A stretch of 64,000 nt of DNA. Source: Didymella arachidicola (taxonomy: Eukaryota > Ascomycota > Dothideomycetes > Pleosporales > Didymellaceae). A program made the translations under genes and the position numbers. Below the pieces are notes generated by a model. That model made no database searches. It was not told where the DNA came from and saw only the letters and a list, made by a program, of their open reading frames with translations. Location of the stretch: the NCBI GenBank assembly GCA_016630955.3, contig CM049988.1:1860001-1924000 (forward strand). Direction: 5' to 3'. Shown one piece after another: positions 1-9,066 of the stretch; position 1 is the stretch's first letter, and each line of letters begins with the position of its first letter.

Positions 1-1661
1 AGCTGCGTCGCAGAACCTGGGATGATCTCTGTGCTTGTGCACTGCCCAAAGTGCACGTGAAGAAGAACCAGGACCAGCCACGAGACGCCTCGGTCGCCAC
101 GACCAGAACCGCCAACCTGAGCGAAGCTTGCGGCGTTCAGTAGCGGCCGTGCCCTCCGATCAGAGTCCAGGTGTCGTTTATTTCAGCTTGTCTTACAGAC
201 GTCAAACGTAGCACGCACGTACATTCGCAAGCACTCCTAGATCAGGCTCACCATGTAGTTCAAAACCATGACGAAATCGGAATCCACAGGCGCCCGCAAA
301 TGGGCGTTTCTCGTATTTGCTCGTACACAGTGGCTTCGTGCTTCGAGTCGTGCACGACTATTACTGTCGAAGACTATGGCCGGCTCCAGCGCCAATATCC
401 ACTCTCATACCCATCACCAGGCACGAAAGGGCAAGTAAAGCAGAATCCATCGATCGCAGCCAACCATCCACGGTTGGGAACGCGAGCGGACACGCGACAT
501 CCCTGCTCAGCTCGCCTCCGCCCGTCCCGAAAGGGCAATCCACGATCAAAGCATCGATCGTAGACTGAAAACCGTGGTAGACGCCTCGTGCTACACAGAA
601 GCACGTTCAGGGTGACCCTGCTCGCGTTCGGCTGCGACAGGCGAGCTGTATCACTGCCGTGGCGCGAGTCCAAAACGTGGTCGACCATCCACAGACCAAG
701 ACCCTTTCCACGGAACGTCAGCTCCCAAGCCTTCTATTTTCATCTCTGCAACCACCAAACCACCTGCTACCAGCGCAAACCTCGCCGACCGACCGCGATT
801 CACCCGCGGCCCGTCCGCCACCCCCTGTACGCTTTCAGGCAGTTTGGCAGCAAAGCGTCGATGACTGCCAACATTCCACGGTTGCATAGCCGCTCTCCAT
901 CTCCACATACAGCCGCATACGGCATGTTGTTGTCAAAAACGTCAATTCCGGCACTTTTACCATGGTTCTGGACGAAACGTCGATGCGAAACTTGGCCGCG
1001 CTGGCAGGTGTCATTCCACGGTCTTTGGGAAATGAAGTGGACACAACCCCTACGCGCACGAGTCGCCAGCATTTCCACATAAGGCAAGTAATAGTAGAAA
1101 TGTCGATGACAGCAGCTATTCCGTGGTCCAGCTCCCACTTCTCGTCTCCACACATGGCCATATCAGGCATGTTTGACTTCAAGGCATCGGAGGTAGTACG
1201 CAAACCGTGGTTGTCCTCTTCAGGGGTAGATGAATTTTGCAGAACCTTATTGCGATGGCGAATCTTACTCCATGGCTGCGAAAGGATTTGCTGAACATGC
1301 GTACGTCTCACTGGCTCCCTCACGTCGCTACTCTCCACTTGCGATCATCCTCGCGGATCGCAGGGAGACTCCAACGTGTCGGATAGTCCATTACAGCTAA
1401 GAGTCCGTCTGAGTGCGTGAAGACAAGCAATGTACCGCTCGCAGCCAGTAGTGAGTCTATGAAGGTCCTGTTCAAGTCCACCATCCCCACCAAGGCCTCG
1501 CCTCGAGTGTCACTGTTGGCCAGCGCTATCGTGTTTGCAAACACCTCGGTAGTAGAAGCATCACATTGCCATAGGATATTTAATCAGGAGCACTGTGTCC
1601 AAGCAAGGTCTTTCGACATCTCATCATACAATCATATATACACAGACGGATGCCCTCACAC
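1..1661. other. gene-free left edge with degenerate repeats
   Basis: No convincing gene is visible. Open frames on both strands are short, several start with GTG rather than ATG, and none resembles a known family. What the stretch does hold is a set of diverged repeats (separate entry). An open frame on the minus strand at 1320-1544 looks protein-like but has no ATG and no recognisable domain. Confidence 0.5.
270..1420. repeat. degenerate interspersed repeats with a CCRYGG core
   Basis: A pattern of roughly TCGATGRCNGC followed about 5-12 bases later by TTCCRYGGT recurs many times. The clearest copies are near 455, 553, 856, 978, 1099 and 1183, with weaker ones near 625, 690, 940, 1250 and 1385. 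The copies starting at 856 and 1099 align over about 85 bases and share 'CATCTCCACA'/'CGTCTCCACA' and 'GGCATGTT'. On the minus strand several copies read as variants of (N/D)(R/H)G-x-LA-x-ID, for example NRGWLAAID, NRGMLAVID and DHGIAAVID, but in different frames and with stops. This may be an eroded coding repeat or an eroded minisatellite. Confidence 0.45.
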
Positions 1662-4309
1662 CTATTTACCCTCACCGCTCTCCCGCACATCATCATGCCT
1701 GTAATACCTGACCGGTGTACGGTTGGCCGTCTTTGTCTCGTCATCGTGCAACCACGCCTTGACCCGATGTTTCTCGCTGGGCAGTCCCCGTCCTCTTGTC
1801 AACAGGTTCGTATCACTGGAGTAGTGCATGTGTATTTTGAGGCTGCCTGTGCGGCTGTCCTCTCGTTCCAGTGTACGCTCGCTCTGCTTACGTTTCCGTG
1901 CACCTTGTCCCCGGCGGCGGCGCTCCGCCTCGGAAGCTATCGCTGTGTGTAGATCGTCGAGGACGGAGAGCGCGTCGCGTGGCTCTGAATCCTGGGGTCT
2001 GGAGTCTTGCGGTGGTGATCTCTGCGCCGTGACGGTCTTGACGAGATCAGCCGGAGATGAGGAGGCCTTTGCAGGTTCTGATCTGGGCGGATTTCGTGGT
2101 GAGTGTGAGTTGGAGCCATGCGAGGAAGCAATGCGATGCTCTGGTTCGACAGATTCGGAATCTACTCGTTTTGGCACCGCGTCTTGTGGCGCAGGTGGCC
2201 GCCCCCCTCTGGTCCCGGCAAGGGCTCTGGCTACAGGAAATGAAAGGATTTTGCTGTTTGGGGTCATGAAGGAGTGGGCATCCTGTGGTTTGGACGAGAC
2301 ATCGTCGCTTGCTTGTCTTTGACCGAAGCTAGGATCCTTTTTCAGCTTCACCTGTAGCCAGTCTGGCAATATGGTTTTGTGCCCGGCTTTGATCCTCTCG
2401 AATATACGCCGTGCGGCGTCCTCTTGGTGACGTAGTCTCATCTCTGACCTCCCTTCTCGTCGCTCTCCCAACCGCTGCTTCCTTGCGAGACGCTTCTCTT
2501 GCTTTTCCTGCCGTGCTTTGGCTACGGCTTCCATTGCAGCCTGCTGACGAGCCAGCGCTTCTTTTGCCCTCTCAGTTTTTGCGAGAGAGGCGGCAAGCTG
2601 CTCTGGCGTTGCGTGGAGCTGGATGAACCGTCGGTCTTCAAGCTCAAGACGTTCGAATGCGCTCAGAGCCTGGTAGTCTTTGGTGGAGCCCAACATGGTG
2701 GATTGGTCTTTGATCAGACGATCCTCCTCGATCTCGAGCTCTTGCGCTTCGCGAGTTAGCGCATCGAGCTCCTCTTGCAATTCCCTCTGCTCCTCGACAG
2801 CGGATTCTGTCTGCACGCCTGGCAGGCAGGCGGCCCCGCCTTTGACGCCCAGAACCGCACCGACACGGTCTCGTTCTTCAGCATGGATCTTTAGGAACGC
2901 CTCCCTGTCAGCTTGTGCGGCCGGGTCTGTCCACCATGATTTGGCCCGTCTTGCTCGCAATTCACGATGGAGATCGCCCACTAGGTACAGGCTGCCACTC
3001 AGAACAATCGGAGCCCACCGCGCAGTTCGATCCGAAATGTACTTTGCAGTACACAAAGCTCTCAATGCGCCGAGAACAGGGACATGTACGCCAGTTATCG
3101 TTGGCTCGACAGACCTCGCAATCTCCAGCAGCTTTTGAGGATCCATTGGTTTCACCCACGGCATGCCATCGACGGGTCCGAAGGTTGTAGTGACGACTTT
3201 GTCTCCTGGTTTGAGGATCACGTCGAGATACTCGCGGGCATCTTTGCCTTCGGTCATTGCGAGCACCCACGTAACAGGCCAGCCACTGTCGGGTCTTTCT
3301 GCGCGAGGGGATTGGCCAAATCTCATGTTGTCACGCACGAAGTCGTCCAATGTCCGTGCAGCATCAGGATTGTGTGCACCGTCAACAAGAATTTGGTTCT
3401 CTCTGTTGGTGGCATCCTGGAAGACTGGTACTACGGCCAGGTATTCCTGACGTCCAGGATGCCGGTGGCTTGCGTTGATCAACAGAGTTTTGGCGAGTTC
3501 TTTTGGATTTGTGCTCTTGTCTATGCTCTCGAGGGTTTCCATGACTGCAACCACGGCCAGCTTGAGGTTCTCCTGCTGGAAAGGCAGCAGCTTTGCGGTT
3601 GCACGATTCCACTTTGATGAGTCGTACAGCCTCTGCTGAAGTTCCCGGCTTGTCGATAACAGACGAGGACCGGCTCCGATAGACTGGGCATAGTCCTCTA
3701 TGACGGACTGGACGTTGGCCTCGTTGGTCGAGTTGATAATGTAAGGAACGAATGGCCTCAAGATGCCAGCTTTGTGACCCGCAATCTCTGACAGGGTGTT
3801 CCCAAGGAAACCCTGGTGGTCACGGGCAATCTTGGAAATGACGGATATTGCTTGGTTCTGAAGTACGTTGGTCGAGTCGAGCGTGCCGCCCATACCGACT
3901 TCGACAACACCAACCTTGACCTGGGCATCGTGAAAGCAGGTGAATGCAACAGCGGTCAGAACCTCAAAGGGAGAGGCGCCGATGTCGAGTTTCTTGTTCA
4001 GCTGGTTGTAATGGCTCTCGACGACGCGGAACTTTCCCTCTGCGATAGGCTCGCCATTGATTTGGATGCAATCCCACCTGAACCGTTAGTCGAAGTGAGA
4101 ATTGGAAAGGTGGATGGGACGTACCTATCGACGAGATGCGGGGATGTGAATTTGCCGACCTTGACGCTCCTGCCCACCAGCATGGACGAGGCATAGTGGC
4201 AGATGGAGCCCTTGCCGTTTGTGCCTGCGACATGGATGGATTTCCACGGATAGCTCAGGTCTCTGAGGAGGGCTGAGATGCGTTCCAGTCCCGGCTGGAT
4301 CTTGGCCAT
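1662..4309 (-). CDS. FOL3: dihydrofolate synthetase (FolC/Mur ligase family) with long C-terminal extension
   Basis: This enzyme joins glutamate to dihydropteroate to make dihydrofolate in the folate pathway. Two exons, 4125-4309 and 1662-4077, flank a 47-nt intron (4078-4124) and encode 866 aa. The first exon carries the ATP-binding loop GTNGKGS (about residues 26-32). After the splice come EVGMGG followed by DSTN, and the DHQGFLGNT..IAGHKAGI segment typical of FolC enzymes. The ligase part ends near residue 430, the usual size for fungal FOL3. About 430 more residues follow in the same frame: a Glu/Arg/Lys-rich predicted coiled coil (roughly 480-620), then a basic Ser/Pro-rich tail. No stop, intron signal or start separates the two halves, so this is either a real fusion or a read-through of a former neighbour. 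The family assignment is firm; the role of the extension is unknown. Confidence 0.88.
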
Positions 4310-4638
4310 GGGAGCTCGTCAGGGTGGCATAGGCAACAGCAGCCCAGAAGCGTAAGCGTCAAGATGTGATGGGAGCAGTGCGCGATGCCACAGAAATTGT
4401 CCATGCCGAATCAGGCATCGCGGTCTGAGCGCGAGGTGGCCACTGCTCCGCCTCACCTGACTAGCGCGACCAGAGGCCCCTTCGCTGGCCCACCGGCTCC
4501 GCCCTCTGCCAGCCGTCGAAGCGCGTGTCCACGCCCGATCCCCGACCGCATCTCTCGGATTCTCTGCTCTGACCGCACCCGCTCGCCACTCGCGCCCGCC
4601 GCCCGCTTTTACACTCTCTTGCGCGGCGCCCGCTCGCC
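4310..4638. other. divergent promoter region
   Basis: A 329-base gap separates the FOL3 start (minus) from the start at 4639 (plus). It is GC- and pyrimidine-rich towards the right-hand gene. I see no other gene. Confidence 0.5.
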
Positions 4639-6195
4639 ATGGGCATCCCCGTCGGCTGGAACATTGTGCGCGACGAGGCCAAGGAGAAGGACGTCCTGCG
4701 CGCCGACGTGAGCGGCCGCTCGACCATCCGCCGCTCGCATGCGCCGTCGTCGAGGAGCACCAGGCCCGACGGCCACCGCTCGCGCTTCGCCCGCGCCCTC
4801 GAGCAGGCGTCGCATGCCCGCGCCCAGCTGCCGCCCGCGCCGCCTGTCCCCGAGCTGCGAGACGCAGACGCGGACCGCAGGGGGGACACGGTGGACATGG
4901 AACGCAGGCACGCCGCCGACCTGGACCGCCACAGACACGCCGCCGACGAGGACCGCCACAGACACGCCGCCGACGAGGACCGCCCAGGGCACGCCGCAGA
5001 CGAGCGCTCGCTGCCGTCGCTGACCCCCGGCTTCGCGCCCGCCCGCCATGGCGAGGAGCGACGGCTGGCCCACGACGCCCAGCCCCAGCCTGCCTCCCCC
5101 GAGCCTGGCGCCGACGACGGCCTGCTCGACCTCCGCATGCTGCGACGCTTCCCGCGATTCTCCCCGCCGCGCCTGCCCGAACACGCCCTCGACGAAGCGG
5201 CCTCTCCGCCCCAGCCTGGCCGCATCCTGAGCTGGACCCCTGGCCGCCGACACGCCCCGTACGCGCGCACCGTCCGCCGCCGTGAGACCAACCCAGCCAC
5301 CACCGCCGCCGACGACGACGACACCCCGCGCACCACCCACGCAGTCTCCCACCCGCCTCTGCGCCGCGTCGGCCACCGCAGGATCGCCGACGGCCCGCTG
5401 CCCGCCTCCTCCCTCCGCGAGTCCTGGTCCCCCGTCTCCAACCTCGATGGCCTCGGCGACCGCGAGCGCAGCAACAGCGTCTCCAGCACCTCGTCCAACC
5501 TGCCGTGGCAGACCTTCCTCACCACCGTCGTCCCGGACCCAGTCGCCCCCACGGCCGAGTCGTCCTTTGCCTCCTCCGCCGCAAGTGCCTCCTTTGCCGC
5601 CTCCAGCAGTCGCGCCAGCAGCAGCAACTCCAACTCGGCCGCGAGCGAGCGCACACAGCTCACTGTCCCGTCCAGACGCGCGAGCGCTGGCCCCTACGGA
5701 CGCGAGCAAGTCTCTGAGAGCTTTGCGCGCGCCTGCGAGTCTTCAGACGGAGGCGACTCGACGGCCTCCGACACCGAGGACGAAGCCGCTGCAGATCCGC
5801 TGTCACGAAGACGAATGCGCCCCAGCTACTTTGCTGACGGTCCGCCGACGCCGAGGCCGTACGGGAGGAGAATCAGGGACGCCGGCAACGGTGCGCGCAG
5901 CTACGTGCGCAATTTCTACTCGAGCGGTCGCCCGCTGCTCGCCGACGAGGCGGTCGACGGACCCCTTGACAGCCCCCCGCGCGAACAGGAAGCAGACAGC
6001 TTCGCCACTGTCGACGACGACGCACAGGGCGAGTCGTCGGCGTCCCCGCTCGACCAGGAGTTGCGCGATGCCCGCAGTCTCCTCGAGCGCCTTACCCGCC
6101 GCGGCGACATCGGCGACGACTTCTGGGCGAGCGTAGGCCTGACGCGCAGCTTCACCGACGGCATCGAGCGCGTCCAGGAGCGAGGGCGCTTTTAG
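4639..6195 (+). CDS. low-complexity fungal protein of unknown function
   Basis: A single exon of 518 aa. I do not recognise a domain. The first 25 residues (MGIPVGWNIVRDEAKEKDVL...) and the last 120 (including RRMRPSYFADGPPTPRPYGRR and an ordered-looking end, LDQELRDARSLLERLTRRG..DDFWASVGLTRSF) look conserved in style. The middle is Arg/Ser/Pro/Ala-rich and probably disordered. A 27-bp tandem repeat around codons 97-114 gives repeated HRHAADEDR units, and a poly-Asp run lies near residue 223. GC content is very high and third positions are mostly C or G, as in highly expressed or GC-rich fungal genes. It is read on plus, divergent from FOL3. The long minus-strand frames over the same bases are most likely shadows caused by the GC bias. 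Confidence 0.7.
   Translation: MGIPVGWNIVRDEAKEKDVLRADVSGRSTIRRSHAPSSRSTRPDGHRSRFARALEQASHARAQLPPAPPVPELRDADADRRGDTVDMERRHAADLDRHRHAADEDRHRHAADEDRPGHAADERSLPSLTPGFAPARHGEERRLAHDAQPQPASPEPGADDGLLDLRMLRRFPRFSPPRLPEHALDEAASPPQPGRILSWTPGRRHAPYARTVRRRETNPATTAADDDDTPRTTHAVSHPPLRRVGHRRIADGPLPASSLRESWSPVSNLDGLGDRERSNSVSSTSSNLPWQTFLTTVVPDPVAPTAESSFASSAASASFAASSSRASSSNSNSAASERTQLTVPSRRASAGPYGREQVSESFARACESSDGGDSTASDTEDEAAADPLSRRRMRPSYFADGPPTPRPYGRRIRDAGNGARSYVRNFYSSGRPLLADEAVDGPLDSPPREQEADSFATVDDDAQGESSASPLDQELRDARSLLERLTRRGDIGDDFWASVGLTRSFTDGIERVQERGRF
4927..4980 (+). repeat. 27-bp tandem repeat inside the coding region
   Basis: Two identical 27-base units (4927-4953 and 4954-4980) are followed by a diverged 24-base third copy. 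Each unit adds nine codons (RHRHAADED) to the low-complexity protein, so copy-number change keeps the frame. Confidence 0.85.
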
Positions 6196-6855
6196 TGGCT
6201 GTAAGATCGCACGAGGAGGCTCGGCTGAGCCTCGTATTTCTTTTCGGATGACAGGTTTGCGGGTCGGGCTTGTTGCGCATATTTCTCTGGTCTTCCTAGC
6301 GACCTATTTTGACTATCTTTGAGCGCTGCGTGCGGTTATGGCGTTTGGGTAATGGATGGCTCACAGGACGCCTTTGGTCGTCTACGAAAATCACGGTAAA
6401 AAGAGACACGACATCATCAAGACCGCAATGGGAAGACGACAATGGGGCCTTCGGCGGCAGGCAAGCAGATGGACAAAGGCGCCTCTGCAGCAAGAGACGG
6501 ATGGTAGGATATTTGTACACTTGTCTCCTTCCGAGACGAAAAGCTTCAATCAACAAGCACCCTTGTGCTCTACCTGCCTCAGACCGTGTACCTGCCGCAG
6601 ACAAACCGTGTACCTGCATTAGCGCAACATGCCTGCGGAGCTGAGACAGCTGTTCCGTGTGGCCGTGAACCTTGTGAGACAAGGTTGGATACGCGATTCC
6701 AAAGTCAGCCACTGACGATGCCCTCGCTGGACCTGCCAAAGATATCGAGCATGCATCGTTTGGCCGCTTGACCCAAGTCTCCAAGCACGAGCGCCTGCCC
6801 TGCCCGTCGTCCGCATGCTCAGCAAAAAGATGGAAAAAAAAAAAAAAACAAAAAG
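6196..6855. other. intergenic, no gene seen
   Basis: About 630 bases downstream of the low-complexity gene and upstream of the tRNA terminator. It contains only short open frames without family resemblance. The direct repeat 'GTGTACCTGC' occurs twice near 6587-6620. Confidence 0.45.
6834..6848 (-). terminator. RNA polymerase III terminator of tRNA-Arg
   Basis: On the minus strand the tRNA 3' end is followed by CTTTTTG and then an uninterrupted run of 15 T. Runs of T are the standard Pol III stop signal. Confidence 0.85.
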
Positions 6856-6943
6856 CATCTCCGGCGGGGCTCGAACCCGCAGCCTTTGGATGACCTATGG
6901 AAGGTGGTAGAAGTCCAACGCGCTACCATTGCGCCACGGAGAC
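6856..6943 (-). tRNA. tRNA-Arg (anticodon UCU) with a 16-nt intron
   Basis: The minus strand folds as a tRNA. The acceptor stem is GTCTCCG paired with CGGAGAT (first pair G-U) and the discriminator is G. The D arm is GCGCAATGGTAGCGC, the anticodon stem TTGGA/TCCAA, and the T arm GCGGGTTCGAGCCCCGC. The anticodon TCT is at 6909-6911 (read on minus), so it decodes AGA/AGG arginine codons. Between A37 and A38 lies a 16-base intron (6892-6907), the standard position for eukaryotic tRNA introns. Mature length is 72 nt before CCA addition, which is not encoded. The internal A and B box sequences are intact. Confidence 0.95.
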
Positions 6944-7307
6944 CGAAGAGGATTGTATGAACTTCTGACGTAGTTGCCAAAATACAGCGTCTATATAGCC
7001 CGTTGATGACTTCCGCGCGACGCTCGTCCGGTGTTAATCGCGAATTTCGAGGAGCAGTCATCTCAAAGTGGAATCAATGTGGGGCACTCAATTATTCTGA
7101 CCCATTTTAGGCCAACCTCGGCGGTCTGTGCAGCCTTGTGTCTTCATCACCATTTGCTACAATGAGCAATGGGAGAGTAGTATTTCCCGATTTCCAATCT
7201 TTTCGTACATCATACCGGAGTCTTTCAACCATACGACCAGGTTCACATGTCGAATCCGGTCGCAGAGTCGTACATAATCTTGCCCTTCAACACAGAATCC
7301 CCTCCAC
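6944..7307. other. intergenic, no gene seen
   Basis: A 364-base gap between the tRNA 5' end and the 3' end of the NCBP3-like gene. It holds the upstream region of the tRNA and the 3' region of the protein gene. No further feature is recognisable. Confidence 0.5.
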
Positions 7308-8848
7308 CTAGGAAGCTGCTCCGCGGATGTTGATGCCGCTGCCGCTGTTCGCACCCTGCCCTCGGATGTTGATGCCCTCGGTCTCGCGCGATATGCGGTC
7401 CGCCAGTCCGCGCCGGGGCTTGGGCTCGTCGAACTCGTAGTCGTGCGGTATGCTGTCGTCGCCCTTCAGGCGTCCGTATCCCTCGCCATCGCCGTTGCGC
7501 GTGATACGGCTTGCCAGTGATCGCGGTCTCGGCTCGTCGTCGTCGCGAGTTATCCTGCTAGCCAAAGAGTTGACAGGCCTGCCGTCCTTGGTCATGCGCG
7601 AGAGCAGAGAGCCACCAGACCCAGCGTCTGAACGGCGGTGGTTGCCCATTGGTGAAGTGTCGACGGAAAACATGTCTTTCTGCCACTTTCCGCCTTTCTC
7701 TCCGTAGTTCGCACGGTCATGAGTCCATCGTTCAGCACTTGGCTCGCGACGGCTGCGGCCGGCGTTGCGACTACGGCTTCGACTGCGATAGCGAGTACGT
7801 ACGTTGGTGCTGTCTTCGGCAAAACCGTAACGACCATCGCCCTCGTCGCCCGAGGCTGGGGAGGCGCTGCGACCTCGCAGACGGCCATGCCGCGATTCGC
7901 TTTGCGCTGTCAGTATGGACAGTTGCAAGGCTGCAATGAATGACTTACGAGTCGCCTCCAGGTCTGTAGGAATCGACGTCGGCGTTGAGCCTGCCCGAGT
8001 CTCTTGGTCTTCTGTCTCGCCCGTCGCGGCGGTTGCGCTCGTTGCGCTCGTTGCGCTCGTTTCGTGGTGGGTAGTTGTTCCTCCGTCTCTCTACGCCAGA
8101 ATCTTCGTCCATTGAAATGTCACCGCTGCGGCTGCTCGTATTTAGCACTCTACGCCCGGAAGTTGGCTGCATGCATACCTTCTTCTCCTCCGACTTCTCG
8201 AGCCTTGATCGTCATCACCGTAGTCCAGGAGGTCCCTCCTTGGCGGCTGGCGGCGCCGTGGCTCTCTCTGCTTGTTGTCCCTGACGTCGGGGTTGCGCTG
8301 ATAGTAGTTGCTGCGGTTCGCCGCGCCCTTGGGCTTCTGGTCGGTGACATTCGCCTCTCGTATTATGAGCGCGCTGTCTGGCTTCTTCGAGTAGGGCTTC
8401 GCTGGTCGTGATGTCTGCGCGGCGATTGAGTTGGCATTCGTATCGGGGTGTGTGAAGGCGGTGAGCGCAAGTGCAGCATCTTCGGTGCTGTAGAACTCGA
8501 GGTTGACCGAGTTGTCGTTGACCCAGCGCAGCTGCTTGACGCGCGGTTCTGTGCCGAGTGTCTCCATGGCGTAGTAGAGGGGATCGTTGGGGTCGAAGTC
8601 GCTCACACCCTGCAGGTTGAGGTACTCGGGCCATGGCTTCTGCGGCTGGAGGTCTTCGAAGTATGCTGCTGGCACTGAATCGCCCTGTGTTGGCTGTTCT
8701 GGCTGTTGCGCGACATGGTCAGCGTGATACGGGCAACGCGCCCGGCGCGACTCACTGCTGACGCCTGCTGCGGCTGCGCGCTTGAGCTGGTTTGAAGCCC
8801 TGCACCGACATCGAGGTCGATGTCCATATCTCCCATCTCGACATCCAT
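7308..8848 (-). CDS. NCBP3-like nuclear cap-binding protein
   Basis: The predicted protein resembles nuclear cap-binding subunit 3, which binds capped RNA and helps export and process transcripts. Four exons (8756-8848, 8179-8702, 7949-8131, 7308-7899) give 463 aa; introns are 8703-8755, 8132-8178 and 7900-7948. The start is acidic (MDVEMGDMDIDLDVG). The diagnostic core follows: LNLQGVSDFDPNDPLYYAM, then RVKQLRWVNDNSVNLEFYST, an RRM-like fold with the Trp used for cap recognition in this family. The rest is Arg-rich, with RS dipeptides (RYRSRSRSRN) and four copies of a short motif, S-L-(L/A)-S-R-(M/I)-T or GLADRIS. The protein ends with INIRG repeated twice. The third acceptor is chosen for frame: a nearer CAG at 7907 would shift it. 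Family call is good; the exact cap-binding role is inferred. Confidence 0.75.
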
Positions 8849-9066
8849 ATTGGGCCGAGGTAGTGTGGCGTGGTAGCAATGGAAGTCGCCGTCGCGGGGT
8901 GCGAGAGGTGGTGTTCAAGCTGGATGATTGCCGACGCTCAATGCGCACGCGCCATCACACCTGCACAGGGTCAAACGTCTGATTGACCTGCCCACCAATA
9001 CATTTCTCGAACACTGTCTGCATTATCTACTGCGGTCAAACGACTAGCTGCTGCCTACTCCATCGT

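Noticed and set aside
1320..1544. Minus-strand 74-codon frame that looks protein-like
   Set aside because: No ATG (starts GTG), no homologous family recognised, and it falls in the degenerate repeat region; kept only as part of that finding.
4461..5709. Long minus-strand frames opposite the low-complexity gene at 4639-6195
   Set aside because: The region is extremely GC-rich, which removes stops on both strands. Composition is Arg/Gly/Ala-biased as in typical shadows, and the plus frame has ordered ends.
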